This document shows positions 37,660 through 45,448 of a DNA stretch of 64,000 nucleotides, piece after piece. Made by a program: the position numbers and the translations under genes. The notes under the pieces were generated by a model that was not told where the DNA came from, did no database searches, and was given only the letters and a program-made list of their open reading frames with translations. Every line of letters begins with the position of its first letter. Position 1 is the first letter of the stretch. Source of the stretch: Pararhizobium qamdonense (GTDB lineage Bacteria; Pseudomonadota; Alphaproteobacteria; Rhizobiales; Rhizobiaceae); assembly GCF_029277445.1 (NCBI RefSeq), contig NZ_CP119567.1, forward strand, positions 62,001 to 126,000, written 5' to 3'.

Positions 37660-39138
37660 GTGAAATCGGATGGTGACATGGCAAAAGCGAACCGCGAAGA
37701 CGGCGCGGGAAAACTGGACCGTCCAAACCAGTTGCGCCTGCTCGTGGTCTTCGATGCGCTGTTGCGGGAAGGGAGCGTTGGGAAGGCCGCCGCCGGTCTT
37801 GGTCTGCAAAGTTCGGCGGTAAGCCGCATGCTGGGGCAATTGCGCGACATGTATGGTGATCCGCTTTTTGTGCGCACGGCAAAGGGCCTCGTGCCGACGC
37901 CGCTCGCCGAGGGGCTGCGCCTGCGCCTGCGGGCGCTGGCTGCCGAAACCGAGCAGCTGATCCTTGCGCCGCTTGCCATGCCGGTTTCGGGCGCGCCAGC
38001 GGTTGCCGACGGCTGGACACGATCGCCGCTGATCGCCGCGCCGCCGCTTGCCGTGCGCCGAAGCGCACTTTTGCAAGGCGAGCCGCCACCGGAAGCCTTT
38101 GCCCGCAAGCTCGCCCGCATCGGCCATAATGCAGAGCCGCAAAAACGGCTTGCGAAATACATCGCCACCGCCGGAAACGGCATCGGCCGAAGCCGCCCGC
38201 TGACGGTGGAAGAGGCCGAAGACGCGCTGACGATCGTGCTTGCGGGTGAGGCCGATCCGGTGCAGGCCGGCGCGCTTCTGGCCATCTTGCAATACCGGGG
38301 TGCGAGCGCTGCGGAGATGGCGGGCTTTGTGAAAGCCTTGCGCCGCCATGTGGGTGTCTATGCGCCATCCGATGGCTTGGCGGATCTGGACTGGCCGGCC
38401 TATCTTTCGCCAAGGCTCCGGAGCCCGCCGTGGTTCCTGCATGCGGCACGACTGGTCGCCCAGGCCGGATACAGGGTCATCCTGCACGGTCACTATGGTC
38501 ATGGACCCGATGCCGGCAAGCTCGAACTGGCAGCCGAAACCGCCAGGATTCCGGTTTGCGCATCGCTGAGCGAGGCAAAGCTGGCGCTTGCCAACCGTTC
38601 TATCGCCTATCTGCCAATCGGCGCAGCTTCGCCCCAGATCCAGAGCCTGTTCGGGCTCTATTCCATTCTGGAAATGCGCCTGCCGGTCAATGCGGTCGTG
38701 CGCCTCTTGAACCCGCTGGGCGCGCCGGCAAGCCTGCTCGGCGTCACGCTGTCCTCGCAGCGCGATATCATGCGCGATACGGCGATGCTGCTCGGCGTCC
38801 GCGATATGTCGATCCTCGGCGGCAATCGCGATTTCGCGGAGGCCACGCCTTTTCGTGCCACGGAACTCTATAGGCTGGTGGGCGGTGAGCCGCTCGATAC
38901 GCGCATTGCTGCGCGCCGGAATATCGCGGCGGTGACCCCGCCCGTTGCCTATACCAGCCGTGAATATTGGAATGCGGTGTGGACCGGTGCTGCGCGCGAC
39001 GATGCAGCTGTGGCGGTCATTGTCGATACGGCTGCAGCCGCCTTGCTGACGATGCCAGCCTGCCCGCTGCAATCGTTCGACGCCGCGAGGGCGGCAGCCG
39101 CAACGCTGTGGAGCGACCGCAGGATGGCCAAAGCTTAG
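37660..39138 (+). CDS. LysR-type HTH fused to a TrpD2/YbiB-like domain
   Basis: About 492 residues. Residues 20-90 form a LysR-type winged helix (VFDALLREGSVGKAAAGLGLQ, SSAVSRMLGQLR, DPLFVRTAKGLVPT). The rest resembles the anthranilate phosphoribosyltransferase-like YbiB/TrpD2 fold: the helical N-terminal part (RPLTVEEAEDALTIVLAGE, LAILQYRGASAAEMAGFVKAL) and GHYGHGPDAGKLELAA. YbiB proteins bind nucleic acid rather than making tryptophan. The start may be GTG 37660 or ATG 37678. Divergent from the siderophore receptor gene. Function unknown; a DNA-binding regulator is likely. Confidence 0.78.
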   Translation: MKSDGDMAKANREDGAGKLDRPNQLRLLVVFDALLREGSVGKAAAGLGLQSSAVSRMLGQLRDMYGDPLFVRTAKGLVPTPLAEGLRLRLRALAAETEQLILAPLAMPVSGAPAVADGWTRSPLIAAPPLAVRRSALLQGEPPPEAFARKLARIGHNAEPQKRLAKYIATAGNGIGRSRPLTVEEAEDALTIVLAGEADPVQAGALLAILQYRGASAAEMAGFVKALRRHVGVYAPSDGLADLDWPAYLSPRLRSPPWFLHAARLVAQAGYRVILHGHYGHGPDAGKLELAAETARIPVCASLSEAKLALANRSIAYLPIGAASPQIQSLFGLYSILEMRLPVNAVVRLLNPLGAPASLLGVTLSSQRDIMRDTAMLLGVRDMSILGGNRDFAEATPFRATELYRLVGGEPLDTRIAARRNIAAVTPPVAYTSREYWNAVWTGAARDDAAVAVIVDTAAAALLTMPACPLQSFDAARAAAATLWSDRRMAKA

Positions 39139-39229
39139 ACCATTTTCCGGGCATATTTCTCGCTGCTCTGCGCCAACTCAAAGACGCCGTGAGCGAACCC
39201 AAAAGATCCGGATGCACCGGACCGTGCGC

Positions 39230-40822
39230 TCATTTATGGACTGCCATATTGGGTTCATGCCTGGCGATATAGGCCAAGGCATCTGCGGCAGGCATGGCGC
39301 GGCCAAACAGATAACCTTGTCCCTGCTGGCATCCCTGCGCCAGCAGCGCTGCGGCCTGTGAGGGCAGCTCGATGCCTTCGACAGTGACGTTCAGACCCAG
39401 TCCCTGGCTCAATCCCATCAGACCGCGGATCAGCGCGGAGGCTTCGGCATCCTCTTCCATCTTGTCGATAAAGCTCCGGTCGATCTTGATCCGGTCGACC
39501 TTGAAATTGCGCAGATGGTAGAGATTGGAATAGCCGGTGCCGAAATCATCCAATGCAACGCGCACGCCCGCTTCGCGCAGGGCGCCGACCACCTGTTGCG
39601 CGCCTTCGAGGTCCTGCACCAGCGCCGATTCCGTAATCTCGATTTCGAGCCTGTACGGCGGCAATCCGGCCTCTCCGAGAATGGAGAGAATGCGCAAGCC
39701 CAGGGTCCGGTCTTTCAGTTGCGATGCCGAAATATTGAATGCCAAGGTCATATCGTTTGGCCATTGGCATGCCGCCTGCGCGGCCTGGCGCAATAGATGG
39801 TCCGTCAGTTCGCTCATCAGACCGCAGCTTTCGGCGATGGGGATGAAGCGATCCGGCGGCACGTTGCCGAGTTTCGGGTGCTTCCAGCGGGCAAGCGCTT
39901 CGAAGCCGGCAATATCGGCCGTTTGCAGATTCATCAGGGGCTGGTAATGCGGCTGTATCGTCCCCTGTTTCAAGGCGGTGCGGAATTCACGCTCGATCAG
40001 GTCGCGTTCGCGAACATGCGCATCCATGCCGGCTTCGAAAACGCAAAGTGCCGAACCGGGTTCGGCTTTGGCGCGGTAAAGGGCGATATCCGCCTTGCGC
40101 ATGATTTCGGGCGCGTCGCCGCTGTTTTGGGCCAGCAGCGTGATGCCAATGGCGACACCGATCTGATGCTGGATGGAACCGACGGTGATTGGTTGGTCCA
40201 GTTCGTGGATGACCCGCAGCGCAAGGGCCTTGGCGTCGTCTTCACCGGTTCCCAGATGCGCCAGGATCGCGAATTCGTCGCCGCCGAACCGCGCCACCAG
40301 ATCCTGTTGCCGGATCGCATGCTGCAGGCGTTTGGCGACATGGATGAGGACATCGTCACCCGCGCCATGCCCGTAGACATCGTTGACGCGTTTGAAATCG
40401 TTCAAATCCAGAAGCAGGACTGCGTGAAGTTCAGTCGCTCTGGACCGTTTGGACAGGATGGCCTTGAGAGCTTCATCGAACTGGCGGCGGTTGGGCAATC
40501 CCGTCAGGGCATCCTGATGCGCAAGCCTATGGGCGTGCGATTCGGCTTCGATCCGGCGCGCCACTTCGCGGCGCTGAAGAAAAACGACCCTCCAGCAGAG
40601 CAAAAGCAGGCCGCCCAACATGATCTGCGCAAGGATCAGCGCCTCGCCGAGATCGATGGCATGCTCGTGCACAGATTTGTCGGGGGCGTCCGAAAATATG
40701 TTATACTCATAAGCAGCGAAGATGGCGGCACCCAGCAGGAATGCAGCCAAAATAACCTCTTCCAGCATGGGCCAACGACGCCTTGCTGCGGTGATACGCG
40801 GTATTGCTGAGGAAATCTCCAT
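39230..40822 (-). CDS. Membrane-bound GGDEF-EAL cyclic-di-GMP enzyme
   Basis: 530 residues. Two membrane segments lie at about 21-38 and 61-80 with a short periplasmic loop. The GGDEF motif is intact at 180-184, with an inhibitory I-site RxxD at 171-174 five residues upstream. The EAL domain begins FEALARWKHP at 307 and keeps the DDFGTGYSNL and KIDRSFI motifs. Both synthase and phosphodiesterase activity are therefore possible. No sensory domain beyond the short loop is visible. Its target is unknown. Confidence 0.9.
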   Translation of the reverse strand: MEISSAIPRITAARRRWPMLEEVILAAFLLGAAIFAAYEYNIFSDAPDKSVHEHAIDLGEALILAQIMLGGLLLLCWRVVFLQRREVARRIEAESHAHRLAHQDALTGLPNRRQFDEALKAILSKRSRATELHAVLLLDLNDFKRVNDVYGHGAGDDVLIHVAKRLQHAIRQQDLVARFGGDEFAILAHLGTGEDDAKALALRVIHELDQPITVGSIQHQIGVAIGITLLAQNSGDAPEIMRKADIALYRAKAEPGSALCVFEAGMDAHVRERDLIEREFRTALKQGTIQPHYQPLMNLQTADIAGFEALARWKHPKLGNVPPDRFIPIAESCGLMSELTDHLLRQAAQAACQWPNDMTLAFNISASQLKDRTLGLRILSILGEAGLPPYRLEIEITESALVQDLEGAQQVVGALREAGVRVALDDFGTGYSNLYHLRNFKVDRIKIDRSFIDKMEEDAEASALIRGLMGLSQGLGLNVTVEGIELPSQAAALLAQGCQQGQGYLFGRAMPAADALAYIARHEPNMAVHK

Positions 40823-41204
40823 GGTTCAACCTGCCTGGTTTGCCGGAATTCTAGAACGGTAGACATTGCAAAACAGAAATCTAAAGACTCTCTCTCGCGT
40901 GTTTGGCAGGCCCTCCCCGATATCAAACAGGAATTTTGCGGACTGACATTAATGTATAATGTGCTAAAACACAATCGGACGTAGACTGGAATACAGATCA
41001 TCGCGCCGGACGGGGAGGCACGGTGCAAATTTCGGTGTGGACTTGCGCTGGCGCGAAACCAGCTCGGCGGCCGCCGCGCGCCGGTTCATACATCTGGCTT
41101 GCAACCCACATGCCGTGACCGATGGCGGCCTTGCCGGAATTGGTTGCAGATGTGTATAGCGCAAACCCGCCGATTGGGAATCAACGGAGTTCTGTAGCAA
41201 GACC
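40823..41204. other. Intergenic region without a supported gene
   Basis: 382-bp divergent gap between the GGDEF-EAL gene and the two-HTH regulator. A TATAAT box is present at 40955-40960 but without a convincing -35 element at the right spacing. No palindrome or RNA gene was recognised. Confidence 0.5.
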
Positions 41205-42149
41205 ATGAGTATTTCTGACAAAGCCGGTGCTTTGAACATCGACGCGATCGATTTGCCGAAATGGTTTATTGACGACGCAAAGGCGGTGTACCGGCATGAC
41301 AATTTTCAGGCTGCGCTGCGGCTCTTCGCGCAGTTGTCGATCGAGATTTTTCACCGCAATTTCATGCTTGTCAGGGTTGTCAGCGAGGAAACCCGCTACA
41401 TGATCGGCGCGGCGCTGCTGGCCCTGTGTCTGAACAGGGATGCCTCCGATCCGAGCTCGGGCGCCACACTGTCGAAATTGCGGCTGTTTTCGGCACAGAA
41501 TAATCTCTCCGGCCCGAACCGGGTCTCCGCTCTCGTGGCCCTTATGGTGCATTCCGGCTATCTCCGCCAAGACAGTGTGAGCTTTGACCGGCGGGTGAAA
41601 CGGCTGGAATTGACGGAGCGGGGACTGTCCCTTGCCCACTCCTTCACGGTTGCAATGCTGCGGCCACTGCAGCTCTTGTCCGAGAAACACAAGTACGAAG
41701 ATGTGCTGCATTCAAACCCGCGTTTTATCGGAAATTTCTACGCAGAAATCCTGCGGCTTTACGCTGAAGGTGGGCGGTTTGCCCCGAAAATTCCGGTTTA
41801 CAGCCTTTTTGTTGATCAGAATGGCGGACGGGAAATCCTGTTCATCTTGTGGCTTGCGCTGATAGACGCGGAGGCCACAGGGCAGCGAACGGTCTCGTGC
41901 TCCTACGGCGAGATTGCCCGCTCGCTCGGCGTTTCCCGCGGGCATGTGAGGCGGCTGATCGAAAGCAGCGAAAAAAACGGCCTCCTGATCATTCAGGCGG
42001 CCGGTGGACGGTCCGTCGAGTTGCTGCCGAAATTTGTCGACCTGGTGGAAACCATGGCGGCGCTCGAATTCGCGCTTGTTTTGCGCGCTGCCGATGCAGC
42101 TGCGGCCGCTGTTCCCGTCGATGAGCTGCCGGGTCCAATGGCACCGTAA
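41205..42149 (+). CDS. Unnamed regulator with two helix-turn-helix regions
   Basis: 314 residues. The first DNA-binding region looks MarR-like (residues 100-145: LSGPNRVSALVALMVHSGYL, RRVKRLELTERGLSL). A second, Crp/ParR-like helix-turn-helix lies near residues 226-262 (CSYGEIARSLGVSRGHVRRLI). The domain between is uncharacterised. I cannot name a family. It has no close neighbours on its strand except the downstream chemoreceptor 460 bp away. DNA binding is a good inference; target and signal are unknown. Confidence 0.75.
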   Translation: MSISDKAGALNIDAIDLPKWFIDDAKAVYRHDNFQAALRLFAQLSIEIFHRNFMLVRVVSEETRYMIGAALLALCLNRDASDPSSGATLSKLRLFSAQNNLSGPNRVSALVALMVHSGYLRQDSVSFDRRVKRLELTERGLSLAHSFTVAMLRPLQLLSEKHKYEDVLHSNPRFIGNFYAEILRLYAEGGRFAPKIPVYSLFVDQNGGREILFILWLALIDAEATGQRTVSCSYGEIARSLGVSRGHVRRLIESSEKNGLLIIQAAGGRSVELLPKFVDLVETMAALEFALVLRAADAAAAAVPVDELPGPMAP

Positions 42150-42610
42150 ATCTTCGGTTAGTAATTCCAAATTCCTGGTTTTTCCGGGCCGTTTTTCAAG
42201 CGGTCAAAGGCACGTGTGATTGCACTGTGACGGGCCGAGCATTGCTGCGGATAGCAGCTGTGCGTTTTCATTTTCCAGGCATCCGGGATGCGTTTACCGG
42301 ACCCGATCGCGGCCGGGGACGCTGCCGCCGATTCGCAAGGCCGCAATACCCCTCTCCTTACCCGGCTAAACCGTTCGTTGCTGCTTACGCTGTGTCTTCA
42401 ACCTCAGCATGCTGCCTTTTTGGATGCGACCCAATTTGATCGGATGGGGTCGAATATTGCCATGCGCTGGGGCGTGCGTGTGATGGGCGAATTAAGCAGT
42501 TTGGCCGGTATAGCCGCTTCAGGCGGGATGTATTCGCTCTTCATTGCCTTGGACGAATGATTTGGACTGGTGGGCAATTTGTTGGAACTTCAGATTTCAA
42601 GGAATGCGCC
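42150..42610. other. Intergenic region without a supported gene
   Basis: 461 bp between the regulator and the chemoreceptor. A 90-codon open frame (42288-42560) exists but has no ribosome binding site and no recognisable protein features. An AAGGA at 42599-42603 serves the chemoreceptor start. Confidence 0.5.
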
Positions 42611-44539
42611 ATGAGACGTCCCAGAATTAAGACTGCGTTGATATCGAGCCTGTGCCTGCTTGCCGCCATCGTTGCCGCTTTTGCGGTCTATTCGCTGGCT
42701 GGGCTGCAGACGATCAACAACAATATCGAGGAAATGGCCGAGAACTGGCTGCCCAGCGTGCAATATTCCGAAGCGATGGATGCAGCCCTTGCCAATGTCC
42801 AGATCAGCTACAAGAACCACATCCTCTCGATCGATGCGACCCGCCAGGGCGAGGCCGAACAGGCGATCCTGACCGAGCGCAAGAATTTCGAAGCGCAGGC
42901 CGCGCGTTACGAAACCTTCATTTCGGAAGATGCGGAAAGAGTGTTGCTCAGCGATGTGCGCGGCAAATTCGATGACTATGTGAAAGCCGGAGAGAACCTT
43001 CTGGTTCTATCGCGCGCCAACCGCAACGAGGAAGCGCAGGCCTTCATGTATGGATCGATGGAGCCGGTCTCCGAACAGATCGCCTCGGGCATCGAAAAGA
43101 TCGTTGACCTGAATGTTGCCGGCTCCAAGACATCCCACGATCAGGCCCAGGAGATTTTCAGCCGGATCTTTGCCATATCGTCGATCGCGGTGGCGCTGTG
43201 CCTGATCATGATTGTCAGTGTCATCTGGTTTGCGTTTTCCGGTGTTGCCCGGCCGATCGAAACCATCACTGCTTCGATGAAGAAGCTCGCCGGTGGCGAT
43301 GCGGCGACGCCAATCCCCTTTGCCGGCCGGGCCGACGAGATCGGCGAGATGGCGGCAGCCGTCGAAGTGTTCCGGATCAATGCCCTGGCCAACCGGCGGC
43401 TGGAGGAGGAAGCGCAGGAAAGCCGCAACCTGACCGAGGAAGACCGCAAGCGCAAGGCGGAAACCGACCGGATCCGGTCTGAAGAAATGGCGCAGGCGAC
43501 CTCCGGTCTGGCCAGCGGCCTCAAATATCTGGCAGGCGGCGATCTGTCGTTCAAGCTCGAAGAGCGCTTTGCACCGGATTATGAAAGCCTGCGTTCCGAC
43601 TTCAACGCCGCCGTCATCCAGCTGGCGGACACGCTGCAGGCGGTTGCGCTTTCCACCGGGCATATCGACGGCGGTACCCGGGAAATCAGCCAGAGTGCCG
43701 AGGATCTTGCCAAGCGCACCGAGCAGCAGGCCGCATCGCTCGAGGAAACCGCCGCAGCGCTCGACCAGATCACCACCAATGTGACGCATTCGTTTGGCCG
43801 CGTCGATGAGGCCCGCAATGTCGCTGTTCAAGCCAACAAGAGCGCCAAGCATTCCGGTCAGATCGTCACGGATGCGATCGAGGCCATGCACAAGATCGAG
43901 CAATCGTCGCGCCAGGTCACCAACATTATCAGCGTGATCGACGAGATCGCGTTCCAGACGAACCTGCTCGCCTTGAATGCCGGCGTCGAAGCGGCGCGTG
44001 CCGGTGAGGCCGGCAAGGGATTTGCCGTCGTCGCCCAGGAGGTGCGCGAACTGGCGCAGCGGTCCGCGCAGGCCGCCAAGGAGATCAAGGGCCTGATTTC
44101 CAGCTCATCGGTGGAAGTCGAAAGCGGCGTCCGGCTGGTCAGCGAGACCGGACAATCGCTCAAGACCATCGAGGACTACATCGTCGTCATCAACGGCCAT
44201 ATGGATGCAATCGCGACCTCCGCCAAGGAACAATCGATCGGCCTGGCCGAGGTCAACACGGCGGTCAACCAGATGGACCAGGTGACCCAGCAGAATGCGG
44301 CCATGGTGGAGGAAAGCAACGCGGCCAGCGCCACGCTTGCCAGCGAAGCCGGACGTCTGCGCGAGCTGATCGGCCAGTTCCAGCTCGGCGGCCAGGCAGC
44401 GAAGAGACCGGCCGCCATGCTCGCCGACAACACAAGGCACGCAGCCGTTGCCCCCACCCCCTACAAGCTCACCAGCCGCATCGCCAAAGCCTTTAACGGC
44501 AACGCGGCGCTGAAGGAAAACCAGTGGGAGGAGTTTTGA
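42611..44539 (+). CDS. Methyl-accepting chemotaxis protein
   Basis: 642 residues. TM1 at about 8-30, a four-helix-bundle type periplasmic sensor to 185, TM2 at about 187-210, a HAMP domain (ARPIETITASMKKLAGGD), a second HAMP-like segment (LKYLAGGDLSFKLEERF), then the signalling domain with the hairpin tip IDEIAFQTNLLALNAGVEAARAGE. It ends in QWEEF, a tether of the xWxxF type for CheR/CheB. Ligand unknown. Confidence 0.93.
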   Translation: MRRPRIKTALISSLCLLAAIVAAFAVYSLAGLQTINNNIEEMAENWLPSVQYSEAMDAALANVQISYKNHILSIDATRQGEAEQAILTERKNFEAQAARYETFISEDAERVLLSDVRGKFDDYVKAGENLLVLSRANRNEEAQAFMYGSMEPVSEQIASGIEKIVDLNVAGSKTSHDQAQEIFSRIFAISSIAVALCLIMIVSVIWFAFSGVARPIETITASMKKLAGGDAATPIPFAGRADEIGEMAAAVEVFRINALANRRLEEEAQESRNLTEEDRKRKAETDRIRSEEMAQATSGLASGLKYLAGGDLSFKLEERFAPDYESLRSDFNAAVIQLADTLQAVALSTGHIDGGTREISQSAEDLAKRTEQQAASLEETAAALDQITTNVTHSFGRVDEARNVAVQANKSAKHSGQIVTDAIEAMHKIEQSSRQVTNIISVIDEIAFQTNLLALNAGVEAARAGEAGKGFAVVAQEVRELAQRSAQAAKEIKGLISSSSVEVESGVRLVSETGQSLKTIEDYIVVINGHMDAIATSAKEQSIGLAEVNTAVNQMDQVTQQNAAMVEESNAASATLASEAGRLRELIGQFQLGGQAAKRPAAMLADNTRHAAVAPTPYKLTSRIAKAFNGNAALKENQWEEF

Positions 44540-44682
44540 GGCAGGGATCAGGCCCCGGGCTCGGACGGGTAAGCCGGGGCGAAAATAGCTGCGGGGCCTG
44601 GGCATTAGCAGGCCCTGCGCAAACCGAGGCTGATGTCTGCGCTGCACGGCAAGTGAGCGCGCAGACATCGCAATTGAACAGG

Positions 44683-44715
44683 GGAGGTGGCCGCGTGAAT
44701 GCGGCCTTCTCCTTT
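44683..44715 (+). terminator. Possible terminator downstream of the chemoreceptor
   Basis: GGAG-GT-GGCCGC, loop GTGAAT, GCGGCC-TT-CTCC followed by TTT. Ten pairs with a 2x2 internal loop; the T run is short. About 145 bp after the chemoreceptor stop. Confidence 0.4.
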
Positions 44716-44935
44716 ACCGGGTCAAAGGCTGAAGGCCAAGCCTGTCCGGTGGATCGCACACGATCGTCTCTGCGCCATGCCGACGAGAATGTAGCGGAGT
44801 TTCTGGCAAAAGCGGTCACAAGTCTCTGCCCTCCTCAGGTTTGATCGGAGGACATCCGGTAATCCGGCGCCTATCCGGCCACACGTCTCATTCAGACTTA
44901 AACTGCCCGGCTAAGAGCGCCAAACGGACGACCGA

Positions 44936-45136
44936 TCATAGCGCCGTCGTCTCAAGGACGATCTGGACCTTGCCGTCGCCAAGACCATCGAGCCAAACGG
45001 CAACCGCTGTAGGCGCATCGCCGATCTGGGCATGGCGACTGAGGGCGCTTTCGAATGAATCCAAAGGCGCTTTGGCGATATTGCATCCGATGGCATCGCG
45101 GCGTGCCTCTTCCTGTGATGCGAGGTTGGCTGCCAC
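44936..45136 (-). CDS. Small hypothetical ORF, possible gene remnant
   Basis: 66 codons from a GTG, with an in-frame stop only a few codons upstream. The predicted peptide (ANLASQEEARRDAIGCNIAKA then APTAVAVWLDGLGDGKVQIVLE) has an ordinary soluble-protein composition, unlike the Arg/Ser-rich frames overlapping it. A GGAG sits too close (3 bp) to the GTG. It could be a real small protein or the end of a decayed gene. Not recognised. Confidence 0.25.
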   Translation of the reverse strand: MAANLASQEEARRDAIGCNIAKAPLDSFESALSRHAQIGDAPTAVAVWLDGLGDGKVQIVLETTAL

Positions 45137-45360
45137 CGCCTCCGTCGATTATTCAGGTTTGGGGCTTCAAAAGCGGCCGAAGGATCAGAGCCAGCAAGCG
45201 GTCGCCAACGACCGGACTGCGGGCCGTCTTCCGCACATCCCCTTAGGCACGGTTCAGACATACAAGTTCCCTGCGAGCACCGGGACCAGGCATTTTGGCT
45301 TCTCGCTTATGTCGTTGGCTGACTGCAAAACACCTGGAAAAATGACGTTATACGCAAACA

Positions 45361-45390
45361 GACGATGGCCGCATCGCTGCGGCCATCGTC
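45361..45390. terminator. Strong stem-loop, possible bidirectional terminator
   Basis: 13-bp perfect stem (GACGATGGCCGCA and complement) with the 4-base loop TCGC, followed on the plus strand by TTTGTC and on the minus strand by TCTGTTTG. It lies 59 bp after the RND pump stop codon. A second weaker hairpin (CATCCCC/GGGGATG, 45404-45433) lies closer to the gene. Confidence 0.5.
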
Positions 45391-45448
45391 TTTGTCAAAA
45401 AGCCATCCCCTTTCACCGAAGGGAGAGGGGATGACCGCTATGGTGCCG

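Larger units (their letters stand above)
44540..45360. other. Gene-poor stretch after the chemoreceptor
   Basis: About 820 bp with no gene I can name. It holds an imperfect GC-rich hairpin (44591-44618), the possible terminator at 44683-44715 and several overlapping short open frames on both strands. The most protein-like frame is a 66-codon one on the minus strand (44936-45136). It may be a remnant of a decayed gene. Confidence 0.5.

Noticed and set aside
37621..39072. 483-codon minus-strand frame opposite the LysR/TrpD2 fusion
   Set aside because: Shadow of a plus-strand gene with recognised domains; repetitive Arg/Gln/His composition.
40955..40960. TATAAT promoter box for the gene at 41205
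   Set aside because: No -35 element at 16-18 bp upstream and 245 bp from the start codon. Too weak to call.
42288..42560. 90-codon open frame upstream of the chemoreceptor
   Set aside because: No ribosome binding site, no recognisable domain, and its end overlaps the leader of the chemoreceptor gene. Treated as noncoding.
44841..45434. 197-codon plus-strand frame before the RND pump
   Set aside because: Ser/Arg-rich, with no ribosome binding site and no domain; it also runs through the strong hairpin at 45361-45390.
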